Source of the DNA: Aeoliella mucimassa
Lineage (GTDB): Bacteria; Planctomycetota; Planctomycetia; Pirellulales; Lacipirellulaceae
Length of the DNA stretch: 64,000 nucleotides
Assembly: GCF_007748035.1 (NCBI RefSeq)
Contig: NZ_CP036278.1
Coordinates: 1,550,001-1,614,000 of the forward strand
Direction of reading: 5' to 3'
Positions 9,222-19,900 of this stretch are shown in pieces (position 1 is the stretch's first letter; every line of letters starts with the position of its first letter). The notes below the pieces were generated by a model. That model searched no databases, was not told the origin of the DNA, and was given only the letters and a program-made list of their open reading frames with translations. A program made the position numbers and the translations under genes.

Positions 9222-12200
9222 GTGAACCGCTTACACTCTATAGCGATCGTTCGTTTATTTTTCTGTTTGACCGCACTGTTGATGGTCGACGCAAGCCAAG
9301 CCGATTGGCTGTTTACTTCGTTTCGCGGCAGCGGCGATGGGCTGCATTTGGCTTATAGCAACGATGCCCGCAATTGGACCGAGATTCGCGGAAACCGCTT
9401 GAAGCCAGAAGTTGGCAGCAAGCTGATGCGCGATCCTCACATCGTTCGCGGACCCGACAACACGTTTCACATGGTCTGGACCAGCGGGTGGGGCGACAAA
9501 GGCATTGGCTACGCCAGTTCGCAGGACTTGGTGAACTGGTCGGAACAGAAATTCCTGCCGTTGATGGAGCATGAGTCCGACTGCCGCACCTGCTGGGCGC
9601 CGGAAGCTATTTACGATGCTCGCAATCGGCAGTTTATTGTGATGTGGTCGTCCGATATCCCTTCGGCGTCGCCCGAGGAGAATCCCAAGGGTGGGTACCA
9701 CCGCGCCTACTACGTAACCACGCGCGACTTCGAGACCTTTTCGAAACCGAAGATGCTATTTGACCCTGGCTTCAACAACATCGATACCACGATGCTGAAG
9801 GTCGGCAATAAGTATCGCATCGTGTTCAAAGAAACCGACGATCAACCGGCCGGCATCTGGGGCCGCATCTGCGGAGCCGAAGCCGACAGCCCCACCGGCC
9901 CATTCAAACTGCTCGAGAAGCCGATCATCGCCAACGAGCGCGTGGAAGGTCCCGCGGTAGTTGAGGTCGATGGCAGCACGCTGTTGTACGTCGACTACTA
10001 TGCGAACGGGCGGTACGGGTGCCGCGAGTCGAGCGACTGGCAAAACTGGCGCGATGTGACTAGGGATTGCACCATCATCGATGGCCAGCGACATGGCAGC
10101 ATTATCGAGGTCTCTCACGAGGAGCTAGCCAAGATCGATCCCTCAGCCGGTGCCGAACCACCCCAAGCTGTGCTAACAGGGGTGAATGCCGACCCGCATA
10201 TCGCTTTCTTTGGCGACCGTTGCTACCTGTATCCCACGACCGACGGAACCGAAGGATGGAGGTCGACCTCGTTCCAATGTTGGTCGTCGGACGACTTGGT
10301 GAACTGGAAGAACGAGGGAGTGATTCTCGATCTTCCTCGCGACCTCGAGTGGGCCGATCTGCACGCCTGGGCTCCCGCGTGTGCTACGAAGAATGGCAAG
10401 TACTATTACTACTACAGCGCCGACAAAAACATTGGAGTCGCAGTAGCCGATCGTCCCGAGGGGCCATTTCGCGATCCGCTTGGTAAACCACTCGTGTCGT
10501 CGAGTGACTACTCCCGCATGCAGGCGATCGATCCCATGGTGTTCGTCGACGACGATGGCCAAGCTTATTTGTTCTGGGGGCAGGGACGTTGCAAGGCGGT
10601 GCCGCTCAACGACGATATGATCTCGTTCGATCCCAAGGAAGTACGCGATATCACCCCGCCCGGCTACAACGAAGGCCCTTTCGTGCACAAACGAAAAGGA
10701 CTGTACTACCTGACGTGGTCGGAGTTCGATACCCGCGACCCTCGTTATTCAGTCGCCTACGCAACGAGTAGTTCGCCGCTGGGACCTTACACGAAAGCCA
10801 AGCAAAACCCCATTCTTAAACAAAAGGGTATCGTCAAAGGAGCAGGGCATCACTCGCTGGCCAACATCCCTGGCACCGACGATTGGGTGATCGCCTACCA
10901 CCGCTTCCGCATCCCCGGCGGCGATGGTTATCATCGCGAAACATGCCTGTCTCCCTTGCGATTCAACGACGATGGGTCGATCGAGCCGGTTGACGTTTAC
11001 GAAGCGGTGAAACCAACTAAGTGGTCGGCCGCAGAGTCTGCTGCTCCCGCTACGAAGGTCGAGATCGATCTGTCGCAACCTGGCAAAGAGATTAGCGCCG
11101 ATCTGTTTGGCATCTTCTTCGAAGATCTCAACTACGCGGCCGATGGTGGTCTATACGCCGAACTCGTGGAGAATCGTTCGTTCGAGTATTCGGTTTCCGA
11201 TAACGGAAGTTGGAATGCCCTGACCAACTGGCGACTCCTCGAACGCGATGGGGGCAAAGGTCATGTGGTGGCCGAGTCGAATCAGCCGCTGCACGCGAAT
11301 AACCCGCACTACGCCGTGCTAGGCGTGATTCGCAACGAGGGCCTCGTTGGCATCGAGAACCGCGGTTTCCAAGGATTGCCGATCGAGAAAGGCAAACCGT
11401 ACGACTTCAGCCTCTTCGCACGTCAGATCGCTGGCTCCGATGGCGACTTGTTGGTGCGACTCGAAGCAGAAGATGGAGCAGTGCTCGCCGAGGCCAACCT
11501 TGGCAAACCGACTAGCAGTTGGAAGCAGCTGCAAGCCACGCTGACTGCCGAAGGATCGACCGACAAAGCCCGCTTGATAGTAGCTTCACGCGGCATCGGG
11601 CGGGTGGCTCTCGACATGGTGTCGCTCTTTCCGCAGGACACCTTCAAAGGTCGTAAGAACGGGCTCCGCAAAGATCTGGCTCAAACTATTGCCGACCTCA
11701 AGCCGAAGTTTGTCCGATTCCCAGGCGGCTGCCTGGTGCATGGCGATGGGCTCGACAACATGTATCGCTGGCAAGACACCATTGGCCCGGTGCACGAGCG
11801 AAAGAGCCAACGCAACATCTGGACTTACCATCAAACGTTTGGGCTCGGCTACTTCGAGTACTTTCAGTTCTGCGAAGACATCGGTGCCAAACCGGTGCCG
11901 GTAGTGCCAGCCGGAGTCTGCTGCCAGAACGCGGGCGCGCGGATCACCCGTAAGTGGGGGGAAGGCCAACGCGGCATTCCACTGGACGACATGCCGGAGT
12001 ACATCCAGGAGGTGCTGAACCTAATTGAGTATGCCAACGGACCGGCCGACTCGCCGTGGGGAAGCAAGCGTGCTGCGGCCGGGCATCCCGAACCATTTGG
12101 TCTCGAGTACCTCGGTATCGGTAACGAGGATGCCATTACACCAGAGTTCGAAGAGCGTTTTCGCATGATCCACCGCGCGGTCGAGGCCGCCCATCCCGAG

Positions 12201-12938
12201 ATCACGGTCATTGGCACGGTCGGGCCGTTCTCCGATGGCGAAGATTTCGACAAGGGATGGTTGATCGCCAACGACATGCACCTGGCGATGGTCGACGAGC
12301 ACTACTATCGCACGCCTGAGTGGTTCCTCGAAAATCTTTCGCGATACGATTCGTACGACCGCGAGAAATCGGCCGTATATCTTGGCGAGTACGCTGCCCA
12401 CGAACGCGACCGCCGCACAACGCTTCGCTCGGCCCTGGCCGAGGCCGCCTACATGACTCACCTCGAACGCAACGGCGACATCGTGCGTTTGTCCTCGTAT
12501 GCTCCGCTGTTGGGCAAGGTGGGCAGGACGCAGTGGAATCCCGATTTAATTTACTTCGACAACCAGAGCGTGTCGCCGACCATCAACTACTACGTTCAGC
12601 AGATGTTCTCGGCCGGCAGCGGTGATACCTACCTGGCGACCGAGTGCGAACAACCGATGTCGGTGGTTCGCGACCACGCGACAGGCGACGTGGTAATCAA
12701 ACTCGTAAATCTAGAATCCACAGCCCGCAAGTTTGAGTTCGAACTCTCCGGCGCGGCTGGGCTCGCCTCGTCGGCAAGTTGTACGACGCTCACCGGGCCG
12801 TTGATGCACGACAACAAACTAGGAGATACCGGGCGTGTGGAACCAGTCAATTCGACTATTTCCGTGGGACCAGAGTTCGAGTACACCGCTCCAGGCAACT
12901 CGCTCACGGTGATTCGGCTAACTCCCTCTGGCAAGTAG
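9222..12938 (+). CDS. Three-module glycosidase: GH43-like + GH43 + GH51 alpha-L-arabinofuranosidase
   Basis: 1238 residues, GTG start, signal peptide to about residue 27. Module 1 (~28-300) is a GH43-like propeller paralogous to the preceding gene. Module 2 (~315-610) is a complete GH43 domain with the expected base Asp324 (NADPHI), modulating Asp437 (AIDPMVF) and acid Glu484 (NEGPF). Module 3 (~620-1238) is a GH51-type arabinofuranosidase: N-terminal [16 protein letters not shown], a sugar-binding insertion, and a barrel with acid/base Glu969 (GIGNED) and nucleophile Glu1056 (VYLGEYAAH). All three propeller/barrel modules are continuous in frame with no stop. It probably removes arabinofuranosyl side chains outside the cytoplasm. 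No strong Shine-Dalgarno is visible before the GTG. Confidence 0.85.
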   Translation: MNRLHSIAIVRLFFCLTALLMVDASQADWLFTSFRGSGDGLHLAYSNDARNWTEIRGNRLKPEVGSKLMRDPHIVRGPDNTFHMVWTSGWGDKGIGYASSQDLVNWSEQKFLPLMEHESDCRTCWAPEAIYDARNRQFIVMWSSDIPSASPEENPKGGYHRAYYVTTRDFETFSKPKMLFDPGFNNIDTTMLKVGNKYRIVFKETDDQPAGIWGRICGAEADSPTGPFKLLEKPIIANERVEGPAVVEVDGSTLLYVDYYANGRYGCRESSDWQNWRDVTRDCTIIDGQRHGSIIEVSHEELAKIDPSAGAEPPQAVLTGVNADPHIAFFGDRCYLYPTTDGTEGWRSTSFQCWSSDDLVNWKNEGVILDLPRDLEWADLHAWAPACATKNGKYYYYYSADKNIGVAVADRPEGPFRDPLGKPLVSSSDYSRMQAIDPMVFVDDDGQAYLFWGQGRCKAVPLNDDMISFDPKEVRDITPPGYNEGPFVHKRKGLYYLTWSEFDTRDPRYSVAYATSSSPLGPYTKAKQNPILKQKGIVKGAGHHSLANIPGTDDWVIAYHRFRIPGGDGYHRETCLSPLRFNDDGSIEPVDVYEAVKPTKWSAAESAAPATKVEIDLSQPGKEISADLFGIFFEDLNYAADGGLYAELVENRSFEYSVSDNGSWNALTNWRLLERDGGKGHVVAESNQPLHANNPHYAVLGVIRNEGLVGIENRGFQGLPIEKGKPYDFSLFARQIAGSDGDLLVRLEAEDGAVLAEANLGKPTSSWKQLQATLTAEGSTDKARLIVASRGIGRVALDMVSLFPQDTFKGRKNGLRKDLAQTIADLKPKFVRFPGGCLVHGDGLDNMYRWQDTIGPVHERKSQRNIWTYHQTFGLGYFEYFQFCEDIGAKPVPVVPAGVCCQNAGARITRKWGEGQRGIPLDDMPEYIQEVLNLIEYANGPADSPWGSKRAAAGHPEPFGLEYLGIGNEDAITPEFEERFRMIHRAVEAAHPEITVIGTVGPFSDGEDFDKGWLIANDMHLAMVDEHYYRTPEWFLENLSRYDSYDREKSAVYLGEYAAHERDRRTTLRSALAEAAYMTHLERNGDIVRLSSYAPLLGKVGRTQWNPDLIYFDNQSVSPTINYYVQQMFSAGSGDTYLATECEQPMSVVRDHATGDVVIKLVNLESTARKFEFELSGAAGLASSASCTTLTGPLMHDNKLGDTGRVEPVNSTISVGPEFEYTAPGNSLTVIRLTPSGK

Positions 12939-13015
12939 TGTTTCGCAGCAGTCGCAGTGGTACGATGTTGAGCAGCTATAGCGGTTCCCGTCACCCGAAC
13001 ATCGGAGCGCCACGC

Positions 13016-14194
13016 ATGCTGTACTCATCACTCCCGAAAATTGCTGTTATCGTTTTGTTCGCCGCTGGAGTTGCTTACGCGGCCGAACCGGCAAGCACCG
13101 AAGCCGATCAAGCGGAACGTTTGCGGGTGGGCTACGCCCAGACCGAAGCCGAAGCGGTTGCCGAGCTACAGTCGATTCGCGACGAAGTACCCGACCTGGC
13201 GAGCTGGAAGCAGCGTCGGCAGCAAGTGATCGAGGCGATGTGGCGCGGGGCAAAGCTCGAAGAACTGCCTGAGCGGACTCCCCTCGAGCCGATCGTGACT
13301 CGCCGCGCAGAGTTCGATGCCTACACCATCGAGAACGTCGCGATACAAAGCTCGCCGGGCTTCTACGTCACCGGCACCTTGTATCGTCCCGCCAAGCCTC
13401 AGGAGTCGTACGCTGGCATTCTCTGCCCGCATGGCCATGGCGGACGCTTTGGCGAAAATCGCCAAGCCCGCTGCGCGTTGCTCGCTGCGATGGGAGCCAT
13501 CGTGTTTCAGTACGACATGGTCGGCTACGGCGATTGGCAGGAAGCTGGTTGGGACCACAAGCAGGTACCCGAGTTGCTGCGATTGCAGACTTGGAACAGC
13601 ATTCGGGCGCTTGACTACTTGCTATCGCTCGATAAGGTCGATCCCAAGCGTATCGGCATGACCGGTTGCTCCGGCGGCGGTACGCAGACTTTCTTGTTAT
13701 CGGCGCTCGACGAGCGGATTCGCGTGTCGGTACCGGTGTGTCAGGTGTCGGCCCACTTCTTCGGCGGTTGCACCTGCGAAAGTGGCATGCCGATTCATTG
13801 GAGCGATACTCACAAGACCAACAACGTGGAGATCGCCGCGTTGGCCGCTCCTCGCCCGCAACTCATGATCTCCGACGGTGGCGACTGGACCCTCAACACA
13901 CCTAACGTTGAGTTCCCGCACGTGCAGTACATTTATGGGCTTTATGGCAAGCAGTCGCTCGTGGGCAATGCGCACTTCGCCGACGAGGGGCACGACTACG
14001 GCCCCTCGAAACGGCAGGCCGCTTACCCGTTTCTGGCCAAACATCTGAAGCTGAATATCGGGCCTTTCTTGAAAGCCGATGGAACGGTCGACGAGTCGTG
14101 CTTCGTCCCGCAGTCGTACGAGGACTTGCTGGTGTTCAACAGCGACCATCCACGCCCAGCCGACGCGGTGCCGCCCAATACTCCGCTGCCCTAG
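13016..14194 (+). CDS. Secreted alpha/beta hydrolase, acetyl-xylan-esterase-like
   Basis: 392 residues from ATG 13016 (GGAG at 13004-13007), with a signal peptide (...[12 protein letters not shown]). The alpha/beta-hydrolase nucleophile elbow is GCSGGGT with Ser219. His326 in DEGHDYG is the expected catalytic His, and an acidic residue in SDGGDW (near 290) could complete the triad. The sequence belongs to the planctomycete proteins usually labelled acetyl xylan esterase or peptidase S9-like hydrolase. It closes the polysaccharide block and converges with the transporter gene at 14213, leaving an 18-bp gap. Removal of acyl groups from the same glycan is the likeliest role; a peptidase role is not excluded. 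Confidence 0.72.
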   Translation: MLYSSLPKIAVIVLFAAGVAYAAEPASTEADQAERLRVGYAQTEAEAVAELQSIRDEVPDLASWKQRRQQVIEAMWRGAKLEELPERTPLEPIVTRRAEFDAYTIENVAIQSSPGFYVTGTLYRPAKPQESYAGILCPHGHGGRFGENRQARCALLAAMGAIVFQYDMVGYGDWQEAGWDHKQVPELLRLQTWNSIRALDYLLSLDKVDPKRIGMTGCSGGGTQTFLLSALDERIRVSVPVCQVSAHFFGGCTCESGMPIHWSDTHKTNNVEIAALAAPRPQLMISDGGDWTLNTPNVEFPHVQYIYGLYGKQSLVGNAHFADEGHDYGPSKRQAAYPFLAKHLKLNIGPFLKADGTVDESCFVPQSYEDLLVFNSDHPRPADAVPPNTPLP

Positions 14195-14212
14195 AGCGGG
14201 TAAGGCGAGAGG

Positions 14213-15163
14213 TCAATCCGTTTCTTTCACGCCGAGTCGGTCGACCAGCATCGTGTCAACCACCAATTGAATGATGTGATAGGCCACCATCGGCAAGATA
14301 GCCAGACCACCGAACGCCAGGGCGACGTCCAAGCCGATCATCAGGGTCTTCTGACTACCAGCAATCGCAACCGCAAGTTGGTTGCCGTGTGGCTCGCCGA
14401 GCGCGCGGCAACCAATCCACCCGGCCGCGAACAGCAACAGATGCGAGCCGAGAACGCAGCCAATCATCAAGCTCCACTCCATCAGGTTCACTGTGCCTGG
14501 CTCGATGGTTCGCAGCATGTTGCCAGCGCTAACCGCTCCGAACAGCACCATTGCGAGCATGCCGAGTTGGGCGGCTGTGCTAAGCTCTACTCGGTACTTA
14601 CCGGCCCAGTTCATCACGATACCCGAGCTTCGCAGCAGTTGTGCGAGCATCACCGGAGCGACCACCAGCATCAGCAGTCGCAAGGAAAGTGCGCCCGCGT
14701 CGAGTGAGTAATCCTCCTTTCCGAGTAATACTGAGAGCCATCCTGGCAGCACCAGAAAGCACGCTAAGTTAGTCACCAGCGTTACCACCAGCGCGATGGC
14801 GTCGTTGCCACCTCCCCGGCGGGTCCACACCGCCGCCGAGGCGAGCGTGCAAGGCACGCACGCGGCAACGATCAGGCCGATACCAAGTTGGTCGTTAAGC
14901 ACTCGTGCAATGACCCACGCCAGCGGTGGGGCCGCGACGATGCTCAGCAGCAGTGCGAGACCGACCGCTCGACGGTTACTAATCGCTCCGGTGATCTGCG
15001 AGAGCGACATCGGCAATGCGGTGATGAACATCACCAAGGCCACGAGCCAGCCGCGGGGGAATTGCGACAGCGGGCCGACCAACTCCGGCGCGAAGGCCAT
15101 GCCGATGGCCAACACCCCGAGCAGCAGCAACAGAAACCAATGTCGGCGAAAAAACGGATGCAT
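14213..15163 (-). CDS. Bile acid:sodium symporter (BASS) family transporter
   Basis: 316 residues from ATG at 15163, which is 5 bp after the stop of the upstream lipoprotein gene, so the two are probably translated from one mRNA. Eight to ten hydrophobic helices fill the protein. The BASS pattern is visible in the central VAACVPCTLASAAVWTRRGGGNDAIALVV region and the later GSQKTLMIGLD motif (E/Q-x-G-x-Q-N-x-x-L-x type crossover segment). Members move organic anions with sodium across the inner membrane. Nothing in the neighbourhood fixes the substrate. Confidence 0.85.
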   Translation of the reverse strand: MHPFFRRHWFLLLLLGVLAIGMAFAPELVGPLSQFPRGWLVALVMFITALPMSLSQITGAISNRRAVGLALLLSIVAAPPLAWVIARVLNDQLGIGLIVAACVPCTLASAAVWTRRGGGNDAIALVVTLVTNLACFLVLPGWLSVLLGKEDYSLDAGALSLRLLMLVVAPVMLAQLLRSSGIVMNWAGKYRVELSTAAQLGMLAMVLFGAVSAGNMLRTIEPGTVNLMEWSLMIGCVLGSHLLLFAAGWIGCRALGEPHGNQLAVAIAGSQKTLMIGLDVALAFGGLAILPMVAYHIIQLVVDTMLVDRLGVKETD

Positions 15164-15167
15164 ATAA

Positions 15168-17390
15168 CTATTGGGCCTGCAGACGCTTTGCTCGCAGGCG
15201 GTTGCCGCGGGCTTGAGGGCCAGTGGAACTTTCGAGCAACTCCACTGCCTTGTCGAGTTCGCCGAGGGCTTCGTAGGAGCGGGCCAGGCTGTAGTTCGCA
15301 CCGGTTTGCCAACGCTCTACCTCGCTGGCTTGCGACAGCCAGTCGGTGGCGACGCGATAGTCGCCGCGATCGTACGATAACAAGCCGAGCCAGTAAGTGG
15401 CATTCTCTTTTGCTGTGCCCCACACCCGGCGGGCGTCCTTGGCTTCTACTTTGGCAATTGCCGCGTCGGTCGGCCGGACCTGAGAGTGAATGTACAACTG
15501 CCCTGCGCTACGATGGTCGTTCACCTCGGTCTTCAGATTGCCTCGGCCAGTATCGATGGTCTCGCCTTCGTGTCCACGGAAGTGGAGCAACCGGGCTTTC
15601 CACAATCGAGGTTTGTGGACGTAAGGTTCGAACTCGATGGCCAGATTCACCCGCACCGACTTCTTGGGATCGAGCTGTTCGGCGAGCACCTGGTAGGGGT
15701 GAGCCCATAGCGAAGTCTTGGCAACACCGGCAATCTGCTCGAGCTGAGTCGACAGCTCCGCGGCATCCACGTACACCAGCAAGGCATCGCTGCTGGTCAT
15801 GCGTTCCTCGAGCAAGGCAGCCCGGCGCGAAAGCGCGAAGGGCCCGGCAACGATCTCGGCGGTCAGTTCTTCGAGCGTCGTTCCCTCCGGCAGGTAAGGG
15901 GCACCTTCTTCGTTGAACTCAGCCGCTAATGCGGAGTCGGCCTTCACCTCGGCCAGCGTCGCGGTGGCTCCCTCCGCATTCTGCAGAGCGAGTCCTAGCT
16001 CGGGATCGTATAGGTAGAGCTTTCCTTCGACCAGCGCTCCGCACCACAGCGGACCCTCGTCGCCGGCGGGACGAAGCACCACCACCGGCACGTCCAACTG
16101 GCGGCAAAGCTGCGCAAACACCCACGCCCGACCTTCGACCGTCGCGTGAGCGTACGCCAGGCATTGCCAAGGACGCAGCGGAAGCGTCTTATCGTCCTGT
16201 TCGTCGAGTTGCAACTGACGCACGGTCCAATCGAACACCAAATCGACCTGAGTCTGCTGCTGCATCTCGCCGAGCGTGAGCCAACGACTGATGTCGCGAG
16301 CCCAACTCGCTTCTTGCATCAATCGTCCTTCGTAGCCTTGGGCTTGAATGGCGCGTTCTTTTTCGGTCGGTAGCGAGAACGCGTTACGATCGAGGGCTTC
16401 GGTGCTCGCCAGCAGGGCGAGTCGTTCGTGATCGCGAAGCGATTGCGGCAACGTTTCTAACAGCGGAGTGGCCGACCACTCGACCTTCGCCGAGGTTTGT
16501 CGCAGCCATTGATTAAGCCGCTCGACGATTTGCTCGGTGGCCATTTGATCGGGGCTCGGTTCCCAGCCGAGTAGGGGTACTCCGTAATCGGTGTAACGGA
16601 ACAAATCGGTGACCAGATCGCGGAAACGGGTATCGCGGAAACGGAGCACTTCCATGCGGAATAGCCTTTCCTTCGGCATCGAAATCAGCTCCTCGGTGGT
16701 GAACTTGCTGATGTCGAACACGAGCGTCTTCGAGTCGATCACCTGATCGACGGTCAACTCATAAGCCTCGGCCGAAACGATGTCGCCGCTACCACTTTGA
16801 TTGTTGATCTCCGTTTCCATCGATTGGAGGACTTCTTGCCGACGTTCGGGGGGAAGCGCCAGCATCTTCACAAGCTCGTCGTCGCCGCCCCGGGCGCGCT
16901 GTGCAGCGATCGTGCGTTGGTCGGCTTCCGACAATGTCGTGAAGAACACATAGATCTGAATGTTCGACAGCTTCTTCTTCGAACTCCGAAACTCCTCTTC
17001 GATTTCGGATCGCAGGTTGCCATACCACTTAATTAGGTCTCCCGAGCGAACCAACGACTTAAATCGTCCGTTGTCGGCCGGCACCACCAGCGCGTTTGGA
17101 ATCGGATTGTTGGGAGCGTTGCCAAGTGTCGCGATTTCGGCCATCACATCCTGGCCATCCGTGCTCTTCTTGGCGTCCAGCACTACCGTGGGGGGGCTCA
17201 GTTCGATGATCGATTGCTCAGGCAGGTCGTCCAGTTGTCCGGTAACCGTGCTTAGCAGCGACTGGCTCCGCTCGGCGCTCGAGGCACGAGGGGTGCGCAC
17301 GGTGCGTTTGCCGTTGTTACAGCCAGCGGTGAGCGTCCACCCCGCAACGACGGCAACGAGTGCCATGGCGACTAGTTTCGATCGATTCAT
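15168..17390 (-). CDS. Large lipoprotein with degenerate transglutaminase-like core and TPR end
   Basis: 740 residues. The N-terminus is a lipoprotein signal with lipobox LTAGC (Cys24). Residues ~410-520 resemble a transglutaminase-like fold (VFDWTVRQLQL ... GRAWVFAQLCRQLDVP), but the position where the catalytic Cys is expected (GDC-type) reads GRA, so protease/transglutaminase activity is doubtful. Residues ~690-740 look like a TPR pair (YWLGLLSYDRGDYRVATDWL, LARSYEALGELDKAVELLE). It lies 49 bp after kdsA in the same direction. ATG 17402 is an alternative start adding four residues. No function is assigned; a surface scaffold in the periplasm is plausible. Confidence 0.65.
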   Translation of the reverse strand: MNRSKLVAMALVAVVAGWTLTAGCNNGKRTVRTPRASSAERSQSLLSTVTGQLDDLPEQSIIELSPPTVVLDAKKSTDGQDVMAEIATLGNAPNNPIPNALVVPADNGRFKSLVRSGDLIKWYGNLRSEIEEEFRSSKKKLSNIQIYVFFTTLSEADQRTIAAQRARGGDDELVKMLALPPERRQEVLQSMETEINNQSGSGDIVSAEAYELTVDQVIDSKTLVFDISKFTTEELISMPKERLFRMEVLRFRDTRFRDLVTDLFRYTDYGVPLLGWEPSPDQMATEQIVERLNQWLRQTSAKVEWSATPLLETLPQSLRDHERLALLASTEALDRNAFSLPTEKERAIQAQGYEGRLMQEASWARDISRWLTLGEMQQQTQVDLVFDWTVRQLQLDEQDDKTLPLRPWQCLAYAHATVEGRAWVFAQLCRQLDVPVVVLRPAGDEGPLWCGALVEGKLYLYDPELGLALQNAEGATATLAEVKADSALAAEFNEEGAPYLPEGTTLEELTAEIVAGPFALSRRAALLEERMTSSDALLVYVDAAELSTQLEQIAGVAKTSLWAHPYQVLAEQLDPKKSVRVNLAIEFEPYVHKPRLWKARLLHFRGHEGETIDTGRGNLKTEVNDHRSAGQLYIHSQVRPTDAAIAKVEAKDARRVWGTAKENATYWLGLLSYDRGDYRVATDWLSQASEVERWQTGANYSLARSYEALGELDKAVELLESSTGPQARGNRLRAKRLQAQ

Positions 17391-17439
17391 GAGGAATGGC
17401 ATGCGGGGTTGTGTGGTGGCGATAGAGAAGAGATGTAAA

Positions 17440-18276
17440 CTAAGCAAACGAGCGAACCGTCTCGCGAATCGCAAGCAGTCGCTTGACGAGAGCAGGTAGT
17501 TGGTCGAGGGGGACCATGTTTGGGCCATCGCTCGGCGAGCGGTCGGGATCGGGATGGGTTTCGCAAAACAGTCCGTCGCAGCCCACCGCCATGGCAGCCC
17601 GGGCGAGCGGCTCGACCATTTCGCGTTGCCCGCCGGTGCGACCTCCGAGGCCGCCCGGTTCCTGGACGCTATGCGTGGCATCGAACACCACCGGGGTGCC
17701 GAGCGCCTGCATCTGGGGGATGCATCGCATGTCGTTCACGAGTCGTCCGTAGCCAAAAAAGGTGCCGCGTTCGCAAAGCAGGATATTCTCGCACCCTGCG
17801 GCCGACAGTTTGCCCACGACATGCTGCATGTCGCTGGGAGCAAGAAACTGTCCTTTCTTCGCATTCACGGCCTTGCCGGTTCGCGCAGCTGCGACCAAAA
17901 GGTCGGTTTGGCGGACCAAGAAGGCGGGGATCTGCAGCAAATCGCAAACCTCCCCCGCCGCGGCGGCCTGGCTCGACTCGTGGATGTCGGTCGTTACCGG
18001 CAATCCCGTGGCGGTCTTCACCTGCTCGAGAATCCGCAGCCCTTCCTCCAGTCCAGGACCGCGAAACGAGTCGATACTCGTGCGGTTCGCCTTGTCGAAC
18101 GAGGCCTTAAACACCAGTCCCACGCCAGTCTCCTGAGCGAGCGCGGCCAGGCGTTCGGCGATCGCTAGGGCGGCGTCGGCCGTTTCGAGTACACACGGGC
18201 CGGCGATCAACAGCAGCGGCTCGGAGGGACCACAGCGGTAAGGGCCGATCTGGGCGGGCAAATTTGGCACGGGCAT
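17440..18276 (-). CDS. kdsA: 2-dehydro-3-deoxyphosphooctonate aldolase (Kdo-8-phosphate synthase)
   Basis: Condenses arabinose-5-phosphate with phosphoenolpyruvate to Kdo-8-phosphate, the first committed step of the lipopolysaccharide inner-core sugar Kdo, in the cytoplasm. Length 278 residues is normal. Family signatures: [11 protein letters not shown] near residues 21-31, [36 protein letters not shown] and a C-terminal [15 protein letters not shown]. Cys28 in AGPC is the metal-ligand Cys of class II (metal-dependent) enzymes; class I enzymes such as that of E. coli have Asn there. The gene shows the cell makes an LPS-type outer membrane. Confidence 0.95.
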   Translation of the reverse strand: MPVPNLPAQIGPYRCGPSEPLLLIAGPCVLETADAALAIAERLAALAQETGVGLVFKASFDKANRTSIDSFRGPGLEEGLRILEQVKTATGLPVTTDIHESSQAAAAGEVCDLLQIPAFLVRQTDLLVAAARTGKAVNAKKGQFLAPSDMQHVVGKLSAAGCENILLCERGTFFGYGRLVNDMRCIPQMQALGTPVVFDATHSVQEPGGLGGRTGGQREMVEPLARAAMAVGCDGLFCETHPDPDRSPSDGPNMVPLDQLPALVKRLLAIRETVRSFA

Positions 18277-18373
18277 CCCTGCTAAAATTAAAGATAACTA
18301 CCACAAAATGGGGGTAACTCATGATGACGCACCCCTGCCGGTCAATCAATCCCGACCAGCTCGCGACCGGGCG

Positions 18374-19366
18374 TTAGGGCTCCACGGCAAACCCCAACTT
18401 TTTAGCGACCAGCGGTTCGACTAAGAGATGCATCCGTCTCGGCTCAACGGAAAGCTCCACCGGAAGCAGCCCGCCGGGATCGCCATCTACCTGATAGGTC
18501 ACCGGCTGGTCTCCCAGGGCTTCGAAGCGAATCTTGTTTGCCTGAAAGGCGTGGACGTGATCGAGCAGGTGATGTCGTCGGCGGACCATGTGAGTCACGT
18601 AGCTCAGCCCCGACCACAACGATCCTCGCTCGAGCACGCAGACATCGAGCTGGCCATCGGTGCCAACCGCCGCGGGAGCGATCGGTAGCCCTAGTGCGTA
18701 ACGCGGCAGGTTCACGCCAAAGGTCCAGCAGCCGGTGGCCTCGAATGCCTCGCCTCGTAGGTTGGTCGCGGTTACTTTGATTTGCGGGTAGCGGTAGCCA
18801 GTGATGGTTTTGAACAACGGGGCCGCGTACGCCAAGTGGGTAATGTTGCCCCCTCGGCGATGGTGCACTTCGCGAACCACCTCGGAGTCGAGCCCCGCAC
18901 TAAACACGATGCAGAACAGCCGGTCGCCGGCGCGGGCGGCGTCGAGCGGGATGACCACGCCCGACTCGATCAGCGGCACAATCGACAGCGGCAACCGCTT
19001 GTGACCCACGTAGCGGGCCAGCAGGTTCTCGGTGCCGAGCGGAAAGATCAGCAGCGGCGTGCCTTGCGGCGAGCTGTTCAAAGCCAGGCTCAGGGTGCCG
19101 TCGCCGCCGGCCGAGATGGCCAGCCGCAGCTCTCCCTGTTCCATCCAGCGATGCGACAGGTCGGCAAACTCATTGGCGTCGGCCACCATCTTGGTGTCGT
19201 AGCCATGCGCTTCGAGCGACTCGATCGCCTGATGCACGACCTTCTGCCCCAAGCCGTTGCCCGCCTTGCGATTGACGAGCATCAGCACGCGACGCGCAGT
19301 ACCATCGAGCCGCTTGGCTCGTGGCAGCTCGTTGGGCTGTGGGCTGGCTATTGGGGGAGTCTGCAT
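18374..19366 (-). CDS. Diacylglycerol/lipid kinase family protein
   Basis: 330 residues with the DAGK catalytic domain: LVNRKAGNGLG near residues 30-40, the nucleotide-binding loop SAGGDGTLSLALN near 85-97, and FPLGTENLLARYVG, equivalent to the PxGTxNDFAR motif. The C-terminal half has the YegS/LCB5 beta-sandwich and ends with VDGDPGG-type residues. Members phosphorylate diacylglycerol or related lipids at the membrane. It is preceded by ~490 bp without a gene and followed 97 bp later by kdsA, so envelope lipid metabolism is a reasonable context. Confidence 0.88.
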   Translation of the reverse strand: MQTPPIASPQPNELPRAKRLDGTARRVLMLVNRKAGNGLGQKVVHQAIESLEAHGYDTKMVADANEFADLSHRWMEQGELRLAISAGGDGTLSLALNSSPQGTPLLIFPLGTENLLARYVGHKRLPLSIVPLIESGVVIPLDAARAGDRLFCIVFSAGLDSEVVREVHHRRGGNITHLAYAAPLFKTITGYRYPQIKVTATNLRGEAFEATGCWTFGVNLPRYALGLPIAPAAVGTDGQLDVCVLERGSLWSGLSYVTHMVRRRHHLLDHVHAFQANKIRFEALGDQPVTYQVDGDPGGLLPVELSVEPRRMHLLVEPLVAKKLGFAVEP

Positions 19367-19803
19367 AGGCAGGCGTGTCTCAGGTTGAGAACGCTTCGGC
19401 GAGCGGTACCACTAAATCTGGTTTGCCGAAACGCCGCGGTTGCGGCCGCGAAATCGTTGGAACTAGTTGTCGTTAAAAGGTTTAGGTCATCTTGTCTCGT
19501 TTTGAAACCGAAGCGGTTCATCACGGGGATTCTAAAGTGTTGTGTATGGTTCACCAACACTTTGTGGCATATTACACCAGCGTATCACCGCAAAAAAAGG
19601 TGGATTCTCACGCCATCGCTGCTCTCGAATGCGGTGATTAAAAATTTCTTGTCTCACACTAACCTGAGTGTTGGTAACGGGTTACGAGCAGGCTCCGAGC
19701 GCTCGCTGCACCGGCACCGTCGGTTTCTGGCACGCTGCATGCGTTATAGGCGTGTGTGAAGTGGCCGAGGTTTCCCAGGCCCTTCGCTTAACATCGCTGG
19801 CCC
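19367..19803. other. Intergenic region, possible unannotated RNA
   Basis: No protein-coding signal. The middle is AT-richer than its surroundings (19440-19680). It contains a perfect 9-bp hairpin, AAAGTGTTG (19534-19542) with CAACACTTT (19555-19563). Read on the plus strand, the region ends in the terminator-like structure at 19804-19900 although no plus-strand protein gene lies upstream. Confidence 0.4.
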
Positions 19804-19900
19804 GCGGGGCCTCGAATGATATGTGGTGAGACGGTTGACTTGCCCCTGACCGTCTCATCTGTCGGCGTGTGTCCGGCTCATTCGAGGCCCGCTTTTTTTT
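19804..19900 (+). terminator. Nested hairpins plus T8 at the 3' end of the cyclophilin gene
   Basis: An outer stem pairs 19804-19819 with 19878-19892 (15 pairs, one bulged G) and is followed on the plus strand by eight T (19893-19900). Inside it, GAGACGGT (19828-19835) pairs with ACCGTCTC (19849-19856) and covers the minus-strand stop codon of the cyclophilin gene. It has the form of a plus-strand Rho-independent terminator, although the only plus-strand sequence upstream is non-coding. Confidence 0.5.

Noticed and set aside
18782-19759. 325-residue plus-strand frame over the lipid kinase and gap
   Set aside because: Mostly antisense to the kinase gene, no start context and no recognisable domain.
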